NCBI GenBank assembly: GCA_905209725.1
Contig: CAJLTZ010000026.1
Span: forward strand, 1 to 28,106
DNA from: an uncultured Muribaculaceae bacterium
GTDB taxonomy: Bacteria; Bacteroidota; Bacteroidia; Bacteroidales; Muribaculaceae
Direction: 5' to 3'
Length of the DNA stretch: 28,106 bases
The notes below the pieces were generated by a model that was not told the DNA's origin, made no database searches, and was given only the letters and a program-made list of their open reading frames with translations. Shown piece by piece: positions 8,847 to 16,912 of the stretch (positions are counted from its first letter, which is position 1; every line of letters starts with the position of its first letter). The translations under genes were made by a program, and so were the position numbers.

Positions 8847-9841
8847 TTATTTTTCTTATACCATTCGATGCTTTTGTGCACGCCCTCCTTGAGAGGCACC
8901 AGGGCCTCGAAGCCGAAGTCGCGCCGGGCCTTGTCGGTGTTCACGCGCCAATTGCGCTGACGCAGTATCCTGTATTTGTCGCTATTGAGAGTGGAGGTCT
9001 TCAATCGGGCCACAGCCCATTTCTCCGACACCCAGCAGGCCATTTTCACCATAAAGAGAGGAAGCTTCACAGGCATTACAAATTTCTTGCCAAGTTCCTT
9101 CTTCACAATGGTGCGGAATTCTTTTTGTGAATATGCGCGGCTCTCGGATATATTGTAAGTTTCGCCGGTGGGCGCATTCTTGAGTGCATCGTAAACGGCG
9201 CGAGCCAGATCCTCCACATAGATGAATGTAAGGGCTTGGCTGCGGAACCCCACCTGAAAATCAAAGCCGCTTTTGAGCGACTTGAACTCGAGGAAATAAT
9301 CGTGATCGCGCGGTCCGTAGATACCTGTTGCGCGGAATATGATGTATGGGATGCCTGAGGTGGCGAGCCATATCTCGGCTTTCAGTTTGGAGGCGCCGTA
9401 GCGGGTGTTGGGCTGAGGAATAATATCCTCGGTGGCCGGACGGCGGTCGCGTTCTCCATAGGGGCCGAGCGCGGAGAGGCTGCTCATATAAAGCAATTTC
9501 TCCGGCACGAGGTCGAGTTGCTGCAGAGCGCCTGTGAATGCGCGCAGATAGTCGTGATTGATGCGGGAGAAATCCGCATAACGCATCACTTTTGTGGCGC
9601 CGAGGTTGTAGATGATATAATCCCATTTCTCTCCATCGGGAAGCGCATTGCGGAGCGCGTCGGAGAGGGCGCCATGTGTATCGAAATCTAGTTCGAGGAA
9701 ATGCAGACGCGGGTCGGAAAGGTAACGGCGGTCGGTAGTGCGACGTACACCGGCCCACACCTCATAACCGCGCCGCAGACCCTCTTCGGCAATGAAACCG
9801 CCGGTAAATCCGCCGGCACCCACTATCAGCACTCTCTTCAT
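8837..9841 (-). CDS. NAD-dependent epimerase/dehydratase (extended SDR)
   Basis: Cytosolic extended short-chain dehydrogenase, 334 residues. The Rossmann NAD(P) motif GAGGFTG is at residues 8-14, the catalytic YGASK gives Tyr148 and Lys152, and a serine-rich strand (MSSLSALGPYG) supplies the third catalytic residue. The C-terminal half follows the nucleotide-sugar epimerase pattern (FRATGIYGP, FIYVEDLARAV). The substrate is probably a nucleotide sugar or related metabolite but cannot be named. I start it at the ATG giving MKRVLIVG, with AGGA about nine bases upstream. An open frame runs a further 69 codons upstream but consists of the repetitive spacer and the end of the deacetylase gene. It lies between the deacetylase and the DUF4271 gene, overlapping the latter by 10 nt. 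Confidence 0.9.
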   Translation of the reverse strand: MKRVLIVGAGGFTGGFIAEEGLRRGYEVWAGVRRTTDRRYLSDPRLHFLELDFDTHGALSDALRNALPDGEKWDYIIYNLGATKVMRYADFSRINHDYLRAFTGALQQLDLVPEKLLYMSSLSALGPYGERDRRPATEDIIPQPNTRYGASKLKAEIWLATSGIPYIIFRATGIYGPRDHDYFLEFKSLKSGFDFQVGFRSQALTFIYVEDLARAVYDALKNAPTGETYNISESRAYSQKEFRTIVKKELGKKFVMPVKLPLFMVKMACWVSEKWAVARLKTSTLNSDKYRILRQRNWRVNTDKARRDFGFEALVPLKEGVHKSIEWYKKNKWL

Positions 9842-9842
9842 C

Positions 9843-9902
9843 ACTATCATTCCTAATTCCAAATTCCAAATATCTGATTCCCAATTTCTAATCCCCAATC
9901 CC
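9843..9902 (-). repeat. Degenerate GGGATT/GGAATT short tandem repeat in an operon spacer
   Basis: The 61-nt gap between the deacetylase and epimerase genes is almost wholly made of imperfect purine-rich units on the minus strand, such as GGGGATTAGAAATT, GGGAATCAGATATTT, GGAATTT and GGAATTAGGAAT. The last units supply the AGGA ahead of the epimerase start. It is low-complexity rather than a recognised mobile element. Confidence 0.6.
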
Positions 9903-10601
9903 CTACTTCCCTTTGAGCAGACGGAATTCAAATCCCTGATTGAGCAGCCATTCCAGACTTTTCGGGAGTGCCTCCCGGATACGAGGCAGACTTTTGAGAG
10001 AGTCATGGAATACGATAATTGATCCGGGCCGGGAGTAGAACCGCACATTGTCGAACACCTCCGTAGGGGTAAGGCATGAACTGTAGTCGCGTGTCACCAC
10101 ATCAAACATCACAATCCTGTAATGTCGGTTAAGCAGTTCTGTCTGAGCAGTACGCATCCAGCCGTGGGGCGGTCGGAAGAGTGTGCTGTCGATCCATTTC
10201 GACGCCTCCTTCACATCGTCGAGCAGGCGCTTGGTGGTGACGCGTGATCCCCGGAGGTGGTGCATCGTATGGTTGCCCACAGCGTGTCCGCGGCTAAGCA
10301 CCTCCTTATAGAGTTCAGGATGCTTTCGCACATTGTCGCCAACCATGAAGAAGGTGGCCTTTATGCCGAAGGAGTCGAGTGTGTCGAGCACCCAAGGAGT
10401 AGACTCAGGGATGGGGCCGTCGTCGAATGTGAGATAGATAGTCTTAGCCCCGTCGGGTTCCTTCACTCGGAATAGTCCGCGAGGATACAGACGGCGGAAA
10501 AACGCCGGAGGACATTCGATCCAACGTCCCCAGAAATGGGTGTCTTGCTGACGGCGCAGTTGTTTGAGTGCTGCAATCTCTTCAGCGGTCAGTTCGCTCA
10601 T
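9903..10601 (-). CDS. Polysaccharide deacetylase (NodB homology, CE4-like)
   Basis: A 232-residue metal-dependent deacetylase with every CE4 motif in place: TFDDGP (Asp60, Asp61), HTMHH (His111 and His115 as metal ligands), RPPHG at 144-148, Asp168 in the fourth motif, and VFHDS with His200. Typical substrates are N-acetylated glycans such as peptidoglycan or surface polysaccharide. No cleavable signal peptide is visible, so it is either cytosolic or exported by a route I cannot see. The ATG overlaps the stop of the upstream DUF2723 gene by four bases (ATGA), so the two are translationally coupled. This suggests a role in processing glycans linked to the DUF2723 glycosyltransferase-like protein, which is an inference. 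Confidence 0.92.
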   Translation of the reverse strand: MSELTAEEIAALKQLRRQQDTHFWGRWIECPPAFFRRLYPRGLFRVKEPDGAKTIYLTFDDGPIPESTPWVLDTLDSFGIKATFFMVGDNVRKHPELYKEVLSRGHAVGNHTMHHLRGSRVTTKRLLDDVKEASKWIDSTLFRPPHGWMRTAQTELLNRHYRIVMFDVVTRDYSSCLTPTEVFDNVRFYSRPGSIIVFHDSLKSLPRIREALPKSLEWLLNQGFEFRLLKGK

Positions 10602-13600
10602 CGGCCGGGGTGGTTGCGTTTATACTCCTCAGCGAGACGGCGGCTTCTGGCCATATCCACGGCATGGATGTCGGGATTGTTCTGGAGAGCATCCTCGCTC
10701 ACGCCTGCGGCTTTGTACTGGTCGTAAGCCTCGGCGAAAATCGAGTCGATATATTTGTTGTCCTCACTCTGGGCGGCATATTCCGTAGGCGACATGGCCG
10801 CGAGTTTATTTACGGTAGCGGCAGCCGCAGCGAGTTCGTTCACATAGTCGGCTTCAGAGTATTCCTGACCCTCCTCATCCTCGTAATAGGCTCCACCGCC
10901 ATAAGCGGCCTGATAGTTTTTCTGGAGTTCGGCAGAGGAAGTGCCAAGACGCTTGAGCAGAGCCTCCATTTTCTTGGAGTCGCCGCCGAAGCGGGTGTAG
11001 AGTTCCACGTAGCGCCAGAGCTGGTAAGGCATCAGCTGCGACTCGCGGGTGAGCTGCGGGTTGCCGAATCTCATGCGCATGGCGTTGTTATAGACCACGT
11101 ACTGACCCATTCTCTCGGTTTCGCGCATCAGGATCTCAGTGGCCTCCTTCTTGAGTTTGGGGTCGTTAAGGCGTTCGCCGAGCGTGCCGAGCACTTCGGG
11201 GAGGGTGAGCGATACGGTGGTGCTGTATTTGGCCGTGGATTCACGTAGGTTCTTCATCATCAGGCGGGTCACCTTAAGCGCCTTGTCGTAGGCTTCTCGC
11301 GAGCCCTTCATGTCGCCGGCCTCAGCCTTGCGCTGTCCCTGTTCGATGAGGGCGGAAGCCACGTCGAGCATCGACATGCGTGTGGAGATGAGCATGCGGC
11401 GGGCGGTCTCGTCGAAATAGGGAGCCTTGGGATTGTCGGCGCCGCCCCAGCGGTATTTGCTTACCACCTCATATCCGCGGTCGGCACGAGCCGGCAGACC
11501 GGGCTGCATCGTGGGAAGGAGCTGGTGGGTCATACCCACGGCGCGCATATAGTCGCTCATGTTCAGGTGATATTCCTGGCCCACGGTGGAGCACCAGTAG
11601 ATGGGTCTTGGCCAACCCTTGGCGGCATTGGTGGCGATGATGTCGAGCATCAGCAGTTCGCTGAGGCTGATGTAGCCCTTGGAGCGAACGGAGGGCGCGC
11701 TGCCGAGGTCAATCACGATGTCGTCCACGATATCGGCGGAGTCTTCGGGAGCCACGAGGCCACGTGCGATAACCGCCTTCTTGTCGACGGGGATGCTCAC
11801 CACGCTGCTTGGCAGTGTGGGATAACCGTAGTCATTGTCGTAGCTCTTGCCGGCATAGAGGAGCTTGAGGCTCTCCATAAGGTCGGCTGGAGCGGTGTCG
11901 CGGCCGGGAAGGGTCACATCCATGCGGCCATAGGCATAGTCGGAGGGTTTGGCGGTGAAGTCCACGGGTGCGGCCTCATAACTTCGCTGGCGCATCTGGT
12001 TGGCATACCAGTCGGAAGCCAGATAGCTGAGGTTGATGATCTTCACGTCGGGGCGCACGCCCTCCACCTCCTGGGCATACCAGAGCGGGAAGGTGTCGTT
12101 GTCGCCGTTGCAGAACACTATCGCGTTGGGCTCGAGGCTTTCGAGATAATTTATGGCGAAGTCGCGGGCCGCATAGCGGCGGCTTCGGTCGTGGTCGTCC
12201 CAGGTCTGCGACACCATCTGTATGGGGACTGCCAGTCCGATGACTGCGGCCACGGCAGCGGCATATACTTCCTTGATGCCCTTGATGCGGCGGAGCATCT
12301 GCCAGAGTCCGGCCACGCCCATGCCAATCCAAATGGCGAAGGCGTAGAAACTGCCGGCGAAGGCATAGTCACGTTCGCGAGGCTGCATCGGGGGCTGGTT
12401 GAGGTAGAGCACGATGGCGATGCCTGTCATGAAGAAGAGGAAGAACACCACCCAGAACTGCTCGATGCCGCTCTTGTCGCGGAAGCTCTGCCAGAGGAGG
12501 CCGATGATTCCGAGCAGAAGCGGGAGCAGATAATATGCGTTGTGGCCGGGATTGTCCTTGCCGAGGTCGTTGGGAAGGAGGCCCTGGTCGCCGAGGCGCG
12601 CGTCGTCGATGAAGGAGATGCCCGTGATCCAGTTGCCGGCGTCAAGTTCGCCGTTCTGGTTGAGCACGTCGTTCTGGCGGCCGGCAAAGTTCCACATGAA
12701 ATAGCGCATATACATGTGCACGAGCTGGTAATTGAAGAAATATGCCAGGTTCTGAGCCACGGTAGGCTTGTATCCTATGCGCTGGGGGTAGTTCACCGTG
12801 CCGGTGGCGGGATTCATGTAGGGTTCGCCCGAGAGGTCGATTTCGGGCACCTCGTTGCCGTCGGCGTCGATGGCGTAGATCTCCTTGAGGTTGGATGGCA
12901 CGGTGTCGAGTGTCACCCAGTTCTTGTAATAGTCACGGTGCTGGCGGCTGTAGATGCGCGGGAATACCATGTTGAGCTCCGGATTCATCTGAATCTCGGG
13001 CTTATAGTCGCTCTTCACGTAATAGTCGCCGCCGCGCTGTGCAAGACGTGCGTTCTCGGCAATCTCCCCCTCGTCGAGGAAACTATATTCCGACTTGGGT
13101 TCGGCGCCGGGCACGCCCTTGGCATAGAGCACTTTCCCCTGCTTCACCACGGGACGATAATGGGGCACTGTCACCACAATCGGGCTGCCGTCCTCGGCCA
13201 CGGAGATTGTGTCGTTGGTAACTCCGGTAAGTTCTTTCTGCTGGCCGGAGAAGAGTGTCTCACCATAGAGGAGCGGCGTTTCGCCGTATTGCTCGCGGCT
13301 GAGATATGTGGCAAGGTCGAACACATTGTCGGGGGAGTTCTGGTTCATCGGCGTGTCGGCGCTCGAGCGGATGAGGATGAGCGCGTAGCTCGAATATCCC
13401 ACGAAAATCACGCCGATGCTCCACATCACGATGCTGAGCACCCTGACGGGGACGGGACGACACCATTTCGACACGAGCCAGAGGCCGAGCGCGATGGTAA
13501 GAATCCAGCCCAGCACCCATCCCGAACCGATGAATAGCATTCCGGAAAGGAGTATGGCGGAAAAGAAGGAGAGCTTTATCATCAAGGCGCTCTTCTGTTT

Positions 13601-14458
13601 GCGCAGGCTCCAGATGGCCCATACGAACACTGCGGCGGCCACGAATACGTAGGCAAGGGCGCCGGAATTGAATGAGCAGTGAAGGGTGTTGACGAAGAAG
13701 AGTTCGAAGCGCTGAGCCATCTTGATGAATCCGGGCACGAGGCCGAAGAGCACGAGCGCCACAATCACGAATGACACGAGGAGTGCTAACAGCGAGCGCT
13801 TTAGATTCATGTTCTTCCACTTACGGTAAGCGAACACGAGCACGATTGCCGGGATGCAGAGGAGGTTGAGCAGGTGGACGGCGATGGAGACGCCGATCAC
13901 ATATGCGATGAGGATGAGGTAGCGGTCGGAGTGCGGCTGGTCGGCACGGTTTTCCCACTTGAGGATAAGCCAGAACACGAGAGCCGTGCAGAAAGAGGAG
14001 AAGGCGTAAACCTCACCCTCGACTGCGGAAAACCAGAAGGTGTCGCTCCAGCAGTAGGCGAGGGCTCCGGCCAGGCCGCTGCCCATGATTACGAGATACT
14101 GCGTGAGCGAGAGCTCCTTGTCGTTGTCGTCGCGGACAGTGAGCCTGCGCACGAGGTGGGTAATGGTCCAGAAAAGGAGCAGGATTGTGAGGGCGCTGAG
14201 CAGGCCGCTCATTGCGTTGACGAGCACTGACACGCTGCCGGCGTCAGTGGCGAAATTGGCGAAGAAGCGGGCAGTGAGCATGAAGATCGGGTTGCCCGGC
14301 GGGTGTCCCACTTCAAGTTTGTCGGCCTGGATAATGAATTCGCCGCAGTCCCAGTAGGAGGCGGTGGGTTCGAGGGTAAGCCAATAAGTGGCGAGAGCGA
14401 TGGCGAAGACCACCCATCCCGTGATGTTATTGACCAGATTATATTTGCGTGTAATCAT
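10598..14458 (-). CDS. DUF2723 membrane protein, protein O-mannosyltransferase-like (GT-C type)
   Basis: A 1286-residue protein whose first ~600 residues hold many transmembrane helices. The N-terminus (about 12-170) matches the DUF2723 pattern: YWLTLEPTASYWDCGEFI, then GHPPGNPIF, with the acidic first-loop residues expected of GT-C glycosyltransferases. The hydrophilic remainder is periplasmic-type and contains WYANQMRQ and helical repeat-like segments near the end. DUF2723 proteins are common in Bacteroidota and are thought to transfer sugars from a lipid carrier, possibly in protein O-glycosylation. The acceptor here is unknown. A near-perfect promoter lies just upstream, making this the first gene of the minus-strand operon. 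Family call is firm, activity inferred. Confidence 0.88.
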   Translation of the reverse strand: MITRKYNLVNNITGWVVFAIALATYWLTLEPTASYWDCGEFIIQADKLEVGHPPGNPIFMLTARFFANFATDAGSVSVLVNAMSGLLSALTILLLFWTITHLVRRLTVRDDNDKELSLTQYLVIMGSGLAGALAYCWSDTFWFSAVEGEVYAFSSFCTALVFWLILKWENRADQPHSDRYLILIAYVIGVSIAVHLLNLLCIPAIVLVFAYRKWKNMNLKRSLLALLVSFVIVALVLFGLVPGFIKMAQRFELFFVNTLHCSFNSGALAYVFVAAAVFVWAIWSLRKQKSALMIKLSFFSAILLSGMLFIGSGWVLGWILTIALGLWLVSKWCRPVPVRVLSIVMWSIGVIFVGYSSYALILIRSSADTPMNQNSPDNVFDLATYLSREQYGETPLLYGETLFSGQQKELTGVTNDTISVAEDGSPIVVTVPHYRPVVKQGKVLYAKGVPGAEPKSEYSFLDEGEIAENARLAQRGGDYYVKSDYKPEIQMNPELNMVFPRIYSRQHRDYYKNWVTLDTVPSNLKEIYAIDADGNEVPEIDLSGEPYMNPATGTVNYPQRIGYKPTVAQNLAYFFNYQLVHMYMRYFMWNFAGRQNDVLNQNGELDAGNWITGISFIDDARLGDQGLLPNDLGKDNPGHNAYYLLPLLLGIIGLLWQSFRDKSGIEQFWVVFFLFFMTGIAIVLYLNQPPMQPRERDYAFAGSFYAFAIWIGMGVAGLWQMLRRIKGIKEVYAAAVAAVIGLAVPIQMVSQTWDDHDRSRRYAARDFAINYLESLEPNAIVFCNGDNDTFPLWYAQEVEGVRPDVKIINLSYLASDWYANQMRQRSYEAAPVDFTAKPSDYAYGRMDVTLPGRDTAPADLMESLKLLYAGKSYDNDYGYPTLPSSVVSIPVDKKAVIARGLVAPEDSADIVDDIVIDLGSAPSVRSKGYISLSELLMLDIIATNAAKGWPRPIYWCSTVGQEYHLNMSDYMRAVGMTHQLLPTMQPGLPARADRGYEVVSKYRWGGADNPKAPYFDETARRMLISTRMSMLDVASALIEQGQRKAEAGDMKGSREAYDKALKVTRLMMKNLRESTAKYSTTVSLTLPEVLGTLGERLNDPKLKKEATEILMRETERMGQYVVYNNAMRMRFGNPQLTRESQLMPYQLWRYVELYTRFGGDSKKMEALLKRLGTSSAELQKNYQAAYGGGAYYEDEEGQEYSEADYVNELAAAAATVNKLAAMSPTEYAAQSEDNKYIDSIFAEAYDQYKAAGVSEDALQNNPDIHAVDMARSRRLAEEYKRNHPGR

Positions 14459-14486
14459 TTTTGAAGCTCAAATGCTGTTCAATCCG

Positions 14487-14518
14487 CAAAATTACCAAAT
14501 TCCGCGAACATACACAAA
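14487..14518 (-). promoter_or_regulatory. Promoter of the DUF2723-to-hemD operon
   Basis: On the minus strand TTTG (14515-14518) is followed after 20 nt by TAATTTTG (14487-14494), an exact match to the Bacteroidota consensus. The predicted start near 14480-14483 leaves a leader of about 20-25 nt before the ATG at 14458. Confidence 0.75.
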
Positions 14519-14599
14519 TTTCATTTTCTTCGACGCGCCGGTGCATAATTTGAAATATGACAATAAAGTCGGACGTGGAACAGAATGAGGCATATGAAT

Positions 14600-14628
14600 A
14601 AAAAATGCGCCGGCGTTGTAGGCCGGCG
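14600..14628 (-). terminator. Intrinsic terminator of the minus-strand lipoprotein gene
   Basis: CGCCGGC (14608-14614) pairs with GCCGGCG (14622-14628) around a 7-nt loop. On the minus strand the hairpin is followed by CATTTTTTATT, a good U-tract. It lies 17 nt past the lipoprotein stop codon. Confidence 0.8.
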
Positions 14629-14645
14629 TTGAATGTCTGGATTGT

Positions 14646-16685
14646 CTACTTTTTGAAGAAATTGTAGTTGAATTTATGCACCGGGGTCACCGGGAGTTTT
14701 ACCTTCTTGTTTAGCGGGCCGCCATTGGGCGTCTCTGCTGATTTTGCGGCATTTGAGGTCGATGACCATACGTCATAGGCGGAGCCATTGACTGTCACGG
14801 CATTTACCGGGCATTCCTTCTGGGCAGGCAGATACCAACCGGTGACGCCGTTTTTGTTGAGCGCGTCGCACACGGCGAATGCCGGATAGAGTTGCTGCCA
14901 GTCGGCTAACTTCTTGATGGCTTCAGTGTTGGCCATGCCGTCTGTCATGCTTGTAGTGCCGGGAGTCAACACATATTCATCCGACCAGGCAATCCGCTGT
15001 TTTATCTCCTGATAAATATATCCTTCGCCATTCTCCATCTTAGAAACCTTGCCGGTCACGCCTCCTTCGGAATAAGTGTCGCCCACTGCATATTTGCTCT
15101 GTGAAATATACACCTTGGCATCCACTCCTGACATTGATATGACGGCAGAGCGGTTCTGATTCGTTTTAGGAATATCTATTACAAGTTTAGCCCCGGACGC
15201 TGTGGCCTTGCACCAGCCGGCGCTTGACGTTACCTGACAGTTGGCCTGCATGGGATAGAACAGAGTGAGGGTAGTGTTATTCCTATCCAAATAGTAATAT
15301 TTGTTGCCCCATTTGGCACCACCTTCCTGACTGACATGCAAAGTGGTGAGCAGAACGCCTTTACAGAAGACCTTTATATCCATAGAACGAGCCGATTTGT
15401 AAGGGTTGGGCTCGACAGATATTTCAAAGCTTCTTTTATTCCAGTAATACTCAATGTCACACCAATCAGTGTTTCCATCAGCAATTTTGTCGAATTTCAA
15501 TTTATACAAATCATCTATCCTTAAGTTGGTCGAAACTGAGTTGTATTTGGTAAGATTTTCTTCAGCATCGAATTTGAAATCGGTACTCTCCGGTTTGAAT
15601 GAAATTCCGTATTGGTCCACTTTAATTACCGCTTTCGTATCCCCGTATGATAGCGTCACTTTCCCGGAAAGCGACTCGTTGAGTTTCATATATGGAGGTA
15701 CTTTTATAACAAGGTCAGGATAAGCCACAACGTTAAGGAATGTATGTCTGGCGATAGTGCCATCAATAAAGCGCACCGTTTTTGCCGGGGTTGGTTTTAT
15801 TTTTGGGAATGCTGCGGAAATCCAGTCACTGTCAGTTTCAACCTTGATTTCATTCACGTCTATGTCTGTCCCGACCATTACTCCTCGTTGCTGTGCCTCA
15901 TCAGAATAGTTAAACCATATAGAGTCGTATAATGGCTCAATAAAGTCTTTGTGAGCTTTCTGAGTAACAGGAATCTCTGCCTGTTCACCATACATATTAG
16001 TAATGGTAACGGTGCCATTCCGGTCTATATCTTCTCCGTTGGGGCTGCAATCAATAATGATGCAGTTTTGGAGAAAATATGGTTCGCGTGTGGATGAGGG
16101 TAACAAGAGAATCCAGTTAGCGGAAGTCTCCACCTTGAAAGGGATCATACTGGTGTTTTTGAATGAAATCAGTTGTCGACCGCCTTTTGTAGGTGACACC
16201 ACATTCGGCAAGTCCACCTCAACTTTTTCATTCGCTCCGTAGAAGGGCTTCTGATATTTGATTGAGAAACCGCCCGCTGCATCCGGCGAAGAAGCATCGG
16301 TGCGATTCATTACATAAATCCTCACATACTCATTATTTGATTTGTTATGAGCCACATAGCTATGTCCGGGAATTACAGCCACGGATTCCGCCCAACCATC
16401 AAATGGTATCTTCTTCACGTTTCCGAGTCCTTTCATCTCTCCGAGCGGGGCGATCATCCAGCCGTCGCCGTGGAAATTATTGTCGGCGTCGATATAGAGT
16501 CCGTCAAGGGAAGTCTGGTCGCCGGCGAGCATTGTGATTTTAACAGTGCCATCCGGATCAGGAACATATTCATTAGGATTATCCACTCCGCCGTTATCGG
16601 GTTTGTCATATTCCGGACCATCATTCTTAGAGCATCCTCCAAAAAGCAGCAGTGATGCCAAGATCGCAAAGATTATCTTTTTCAT
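14646..16685 (-). CDS. Large surface-type lipoprotein with BACON-like modules
   Basis: A 679-residue predicted lipoprotein. The signal peptide ends in the lipobox FGGC with Cys18, and SKND follows, compatible with a Bacteroidota surface-export signal. Residues about 46-148 resemble the DUF5036-type N-terminal domain of Bacteroides lipoproteins (recalled, not searched). Four beta-sandwich repeats follow at roughly 165-244, 255-360, 361-455 and 463-530. They share BACON features: a Trp near the middle (SANWILLL, SDWIS, TDWCDI, AGWCKA) and, in several, a terminal strand such as PVTQKAH or HVSQEGG. The C-terminal part (about 535-679) contains GWYLPAQKE, as in FISUMP/DUF1566-like domains. BACON domains are usually linked to glycan or mucin contact, so a surface adhesion or glycan role is likely. 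No enzyme motif is seen. It is divergent from the glycosidase-like cluster. Confidence 0.8.
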   Translation of the reverse strand: MKKIIFAILASLLLFGGCSKNDGPEYDKPDNGGVDNPNEYVPDPDGTVKITMLAGDQTSLDGLYIDADNNFHGDGWMIAPLGEMKGLGNVKKIPFDGWAESVAVIPGHSYVAHNKSNNEYVRIYVMNRTDASSPDAAGGFSIKYQKPFYGANEKVEVDLPNVVSPTKGGRQLISFKNTSMIPFKVETSANWILLLPSSTREPYFLQNCIIIDCSPNGEDIDRNGTVTITNMYGEQAEIPVTQKAHKDFIEPLYDSIWFNYSDEAQQRGVMVGTDIDVNEIKVETDSDWISAAFPKIKPTPAKTVRFIDGTIARHTFLNVVAYPDLVIKVPPYMKLNESLSGKVTLSYGDTKAVIKVDQYGISFKPESTDFKFDAEENLTKYNSVSTNLRIDDLYKLKFDKIADGNTDWCDIEYYWNKRSFEISVEPNPYKSARSMDIKVFCKGVLLTTLHVSQEGGAKWGNKYYYLDRNNTTLTLFYPMQANCQVTSSAGWCKATASGAKLVIDIPKTNQNRSAVISMSGVDAKVYISQSKYAVGDTYSEGGVTGKVSKMENGEGYIYQEIKQRIAWSDEYVLTPGTTSMTDGMANTEAIKKLADWQQLYPAFAVCDALNKNGVTGWYLPAQKECPVNAVTVNGSAYDVWSSTSNAAKSAETPNGGPLNKKVKLPVTPVHKFNYNFFKK

Positions 16686-16912
16686 AGAGTTGTTACTATA
16701 CTGTTTCTAAAGCATTAAGTTTTTGTCTAAATATAACGGAATTCATGCCTGTTGAGTTATGCGAATGATGAAAAACATCATAAATAATGATTATGATTAA
16801 TTGGAGGAATATTAATGATGGATATATTACCGAAGGAAACATACAATCTTTAAAAATAATGGCGAACATTTGATAGAAGGCTTTTGTTATGACTGATAAA
16901 AATATTTGACTT
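16686..16912. other. AT-rich divergent intergenic region of the accessory block
   Basis: This 227-nt gap separates the divergent lipoprotein and glycosidase-like genes and must hold both promoters. I see only a weak minus-strand TATATTTA (16728-16735) and no good plus-strand TAnnTTTG at a sensible distance. A small ATGATG-A5-CATCAT dyad lies at 16765-16781. The gap also holds the 12-codon frame listed separately. Confidence 0.5.
16815..16853 (+). CDS. Possible 12-residue leader peptide
   Basis: The frame reads MMDILPKETYNL and is preceded by TTGGAGGAATATTA, one of the few strong Shine-Dalgarno-like sequences in the window. It ends about 60 nt before the first glycosidase-like gene, in another frame. 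It could be a leader peptide or chance. Confidence 0.2.
   Translation: MMDILPKETYNL

Noticed and set aside
11525..13537. A 670-codon open frame on the plus strand, His/Val/Glu-rich
   Set aside because: It is fully antisense to the DUF2723 gene, has skewed composition (complement of GC-rich codons), and resembles no protein family.
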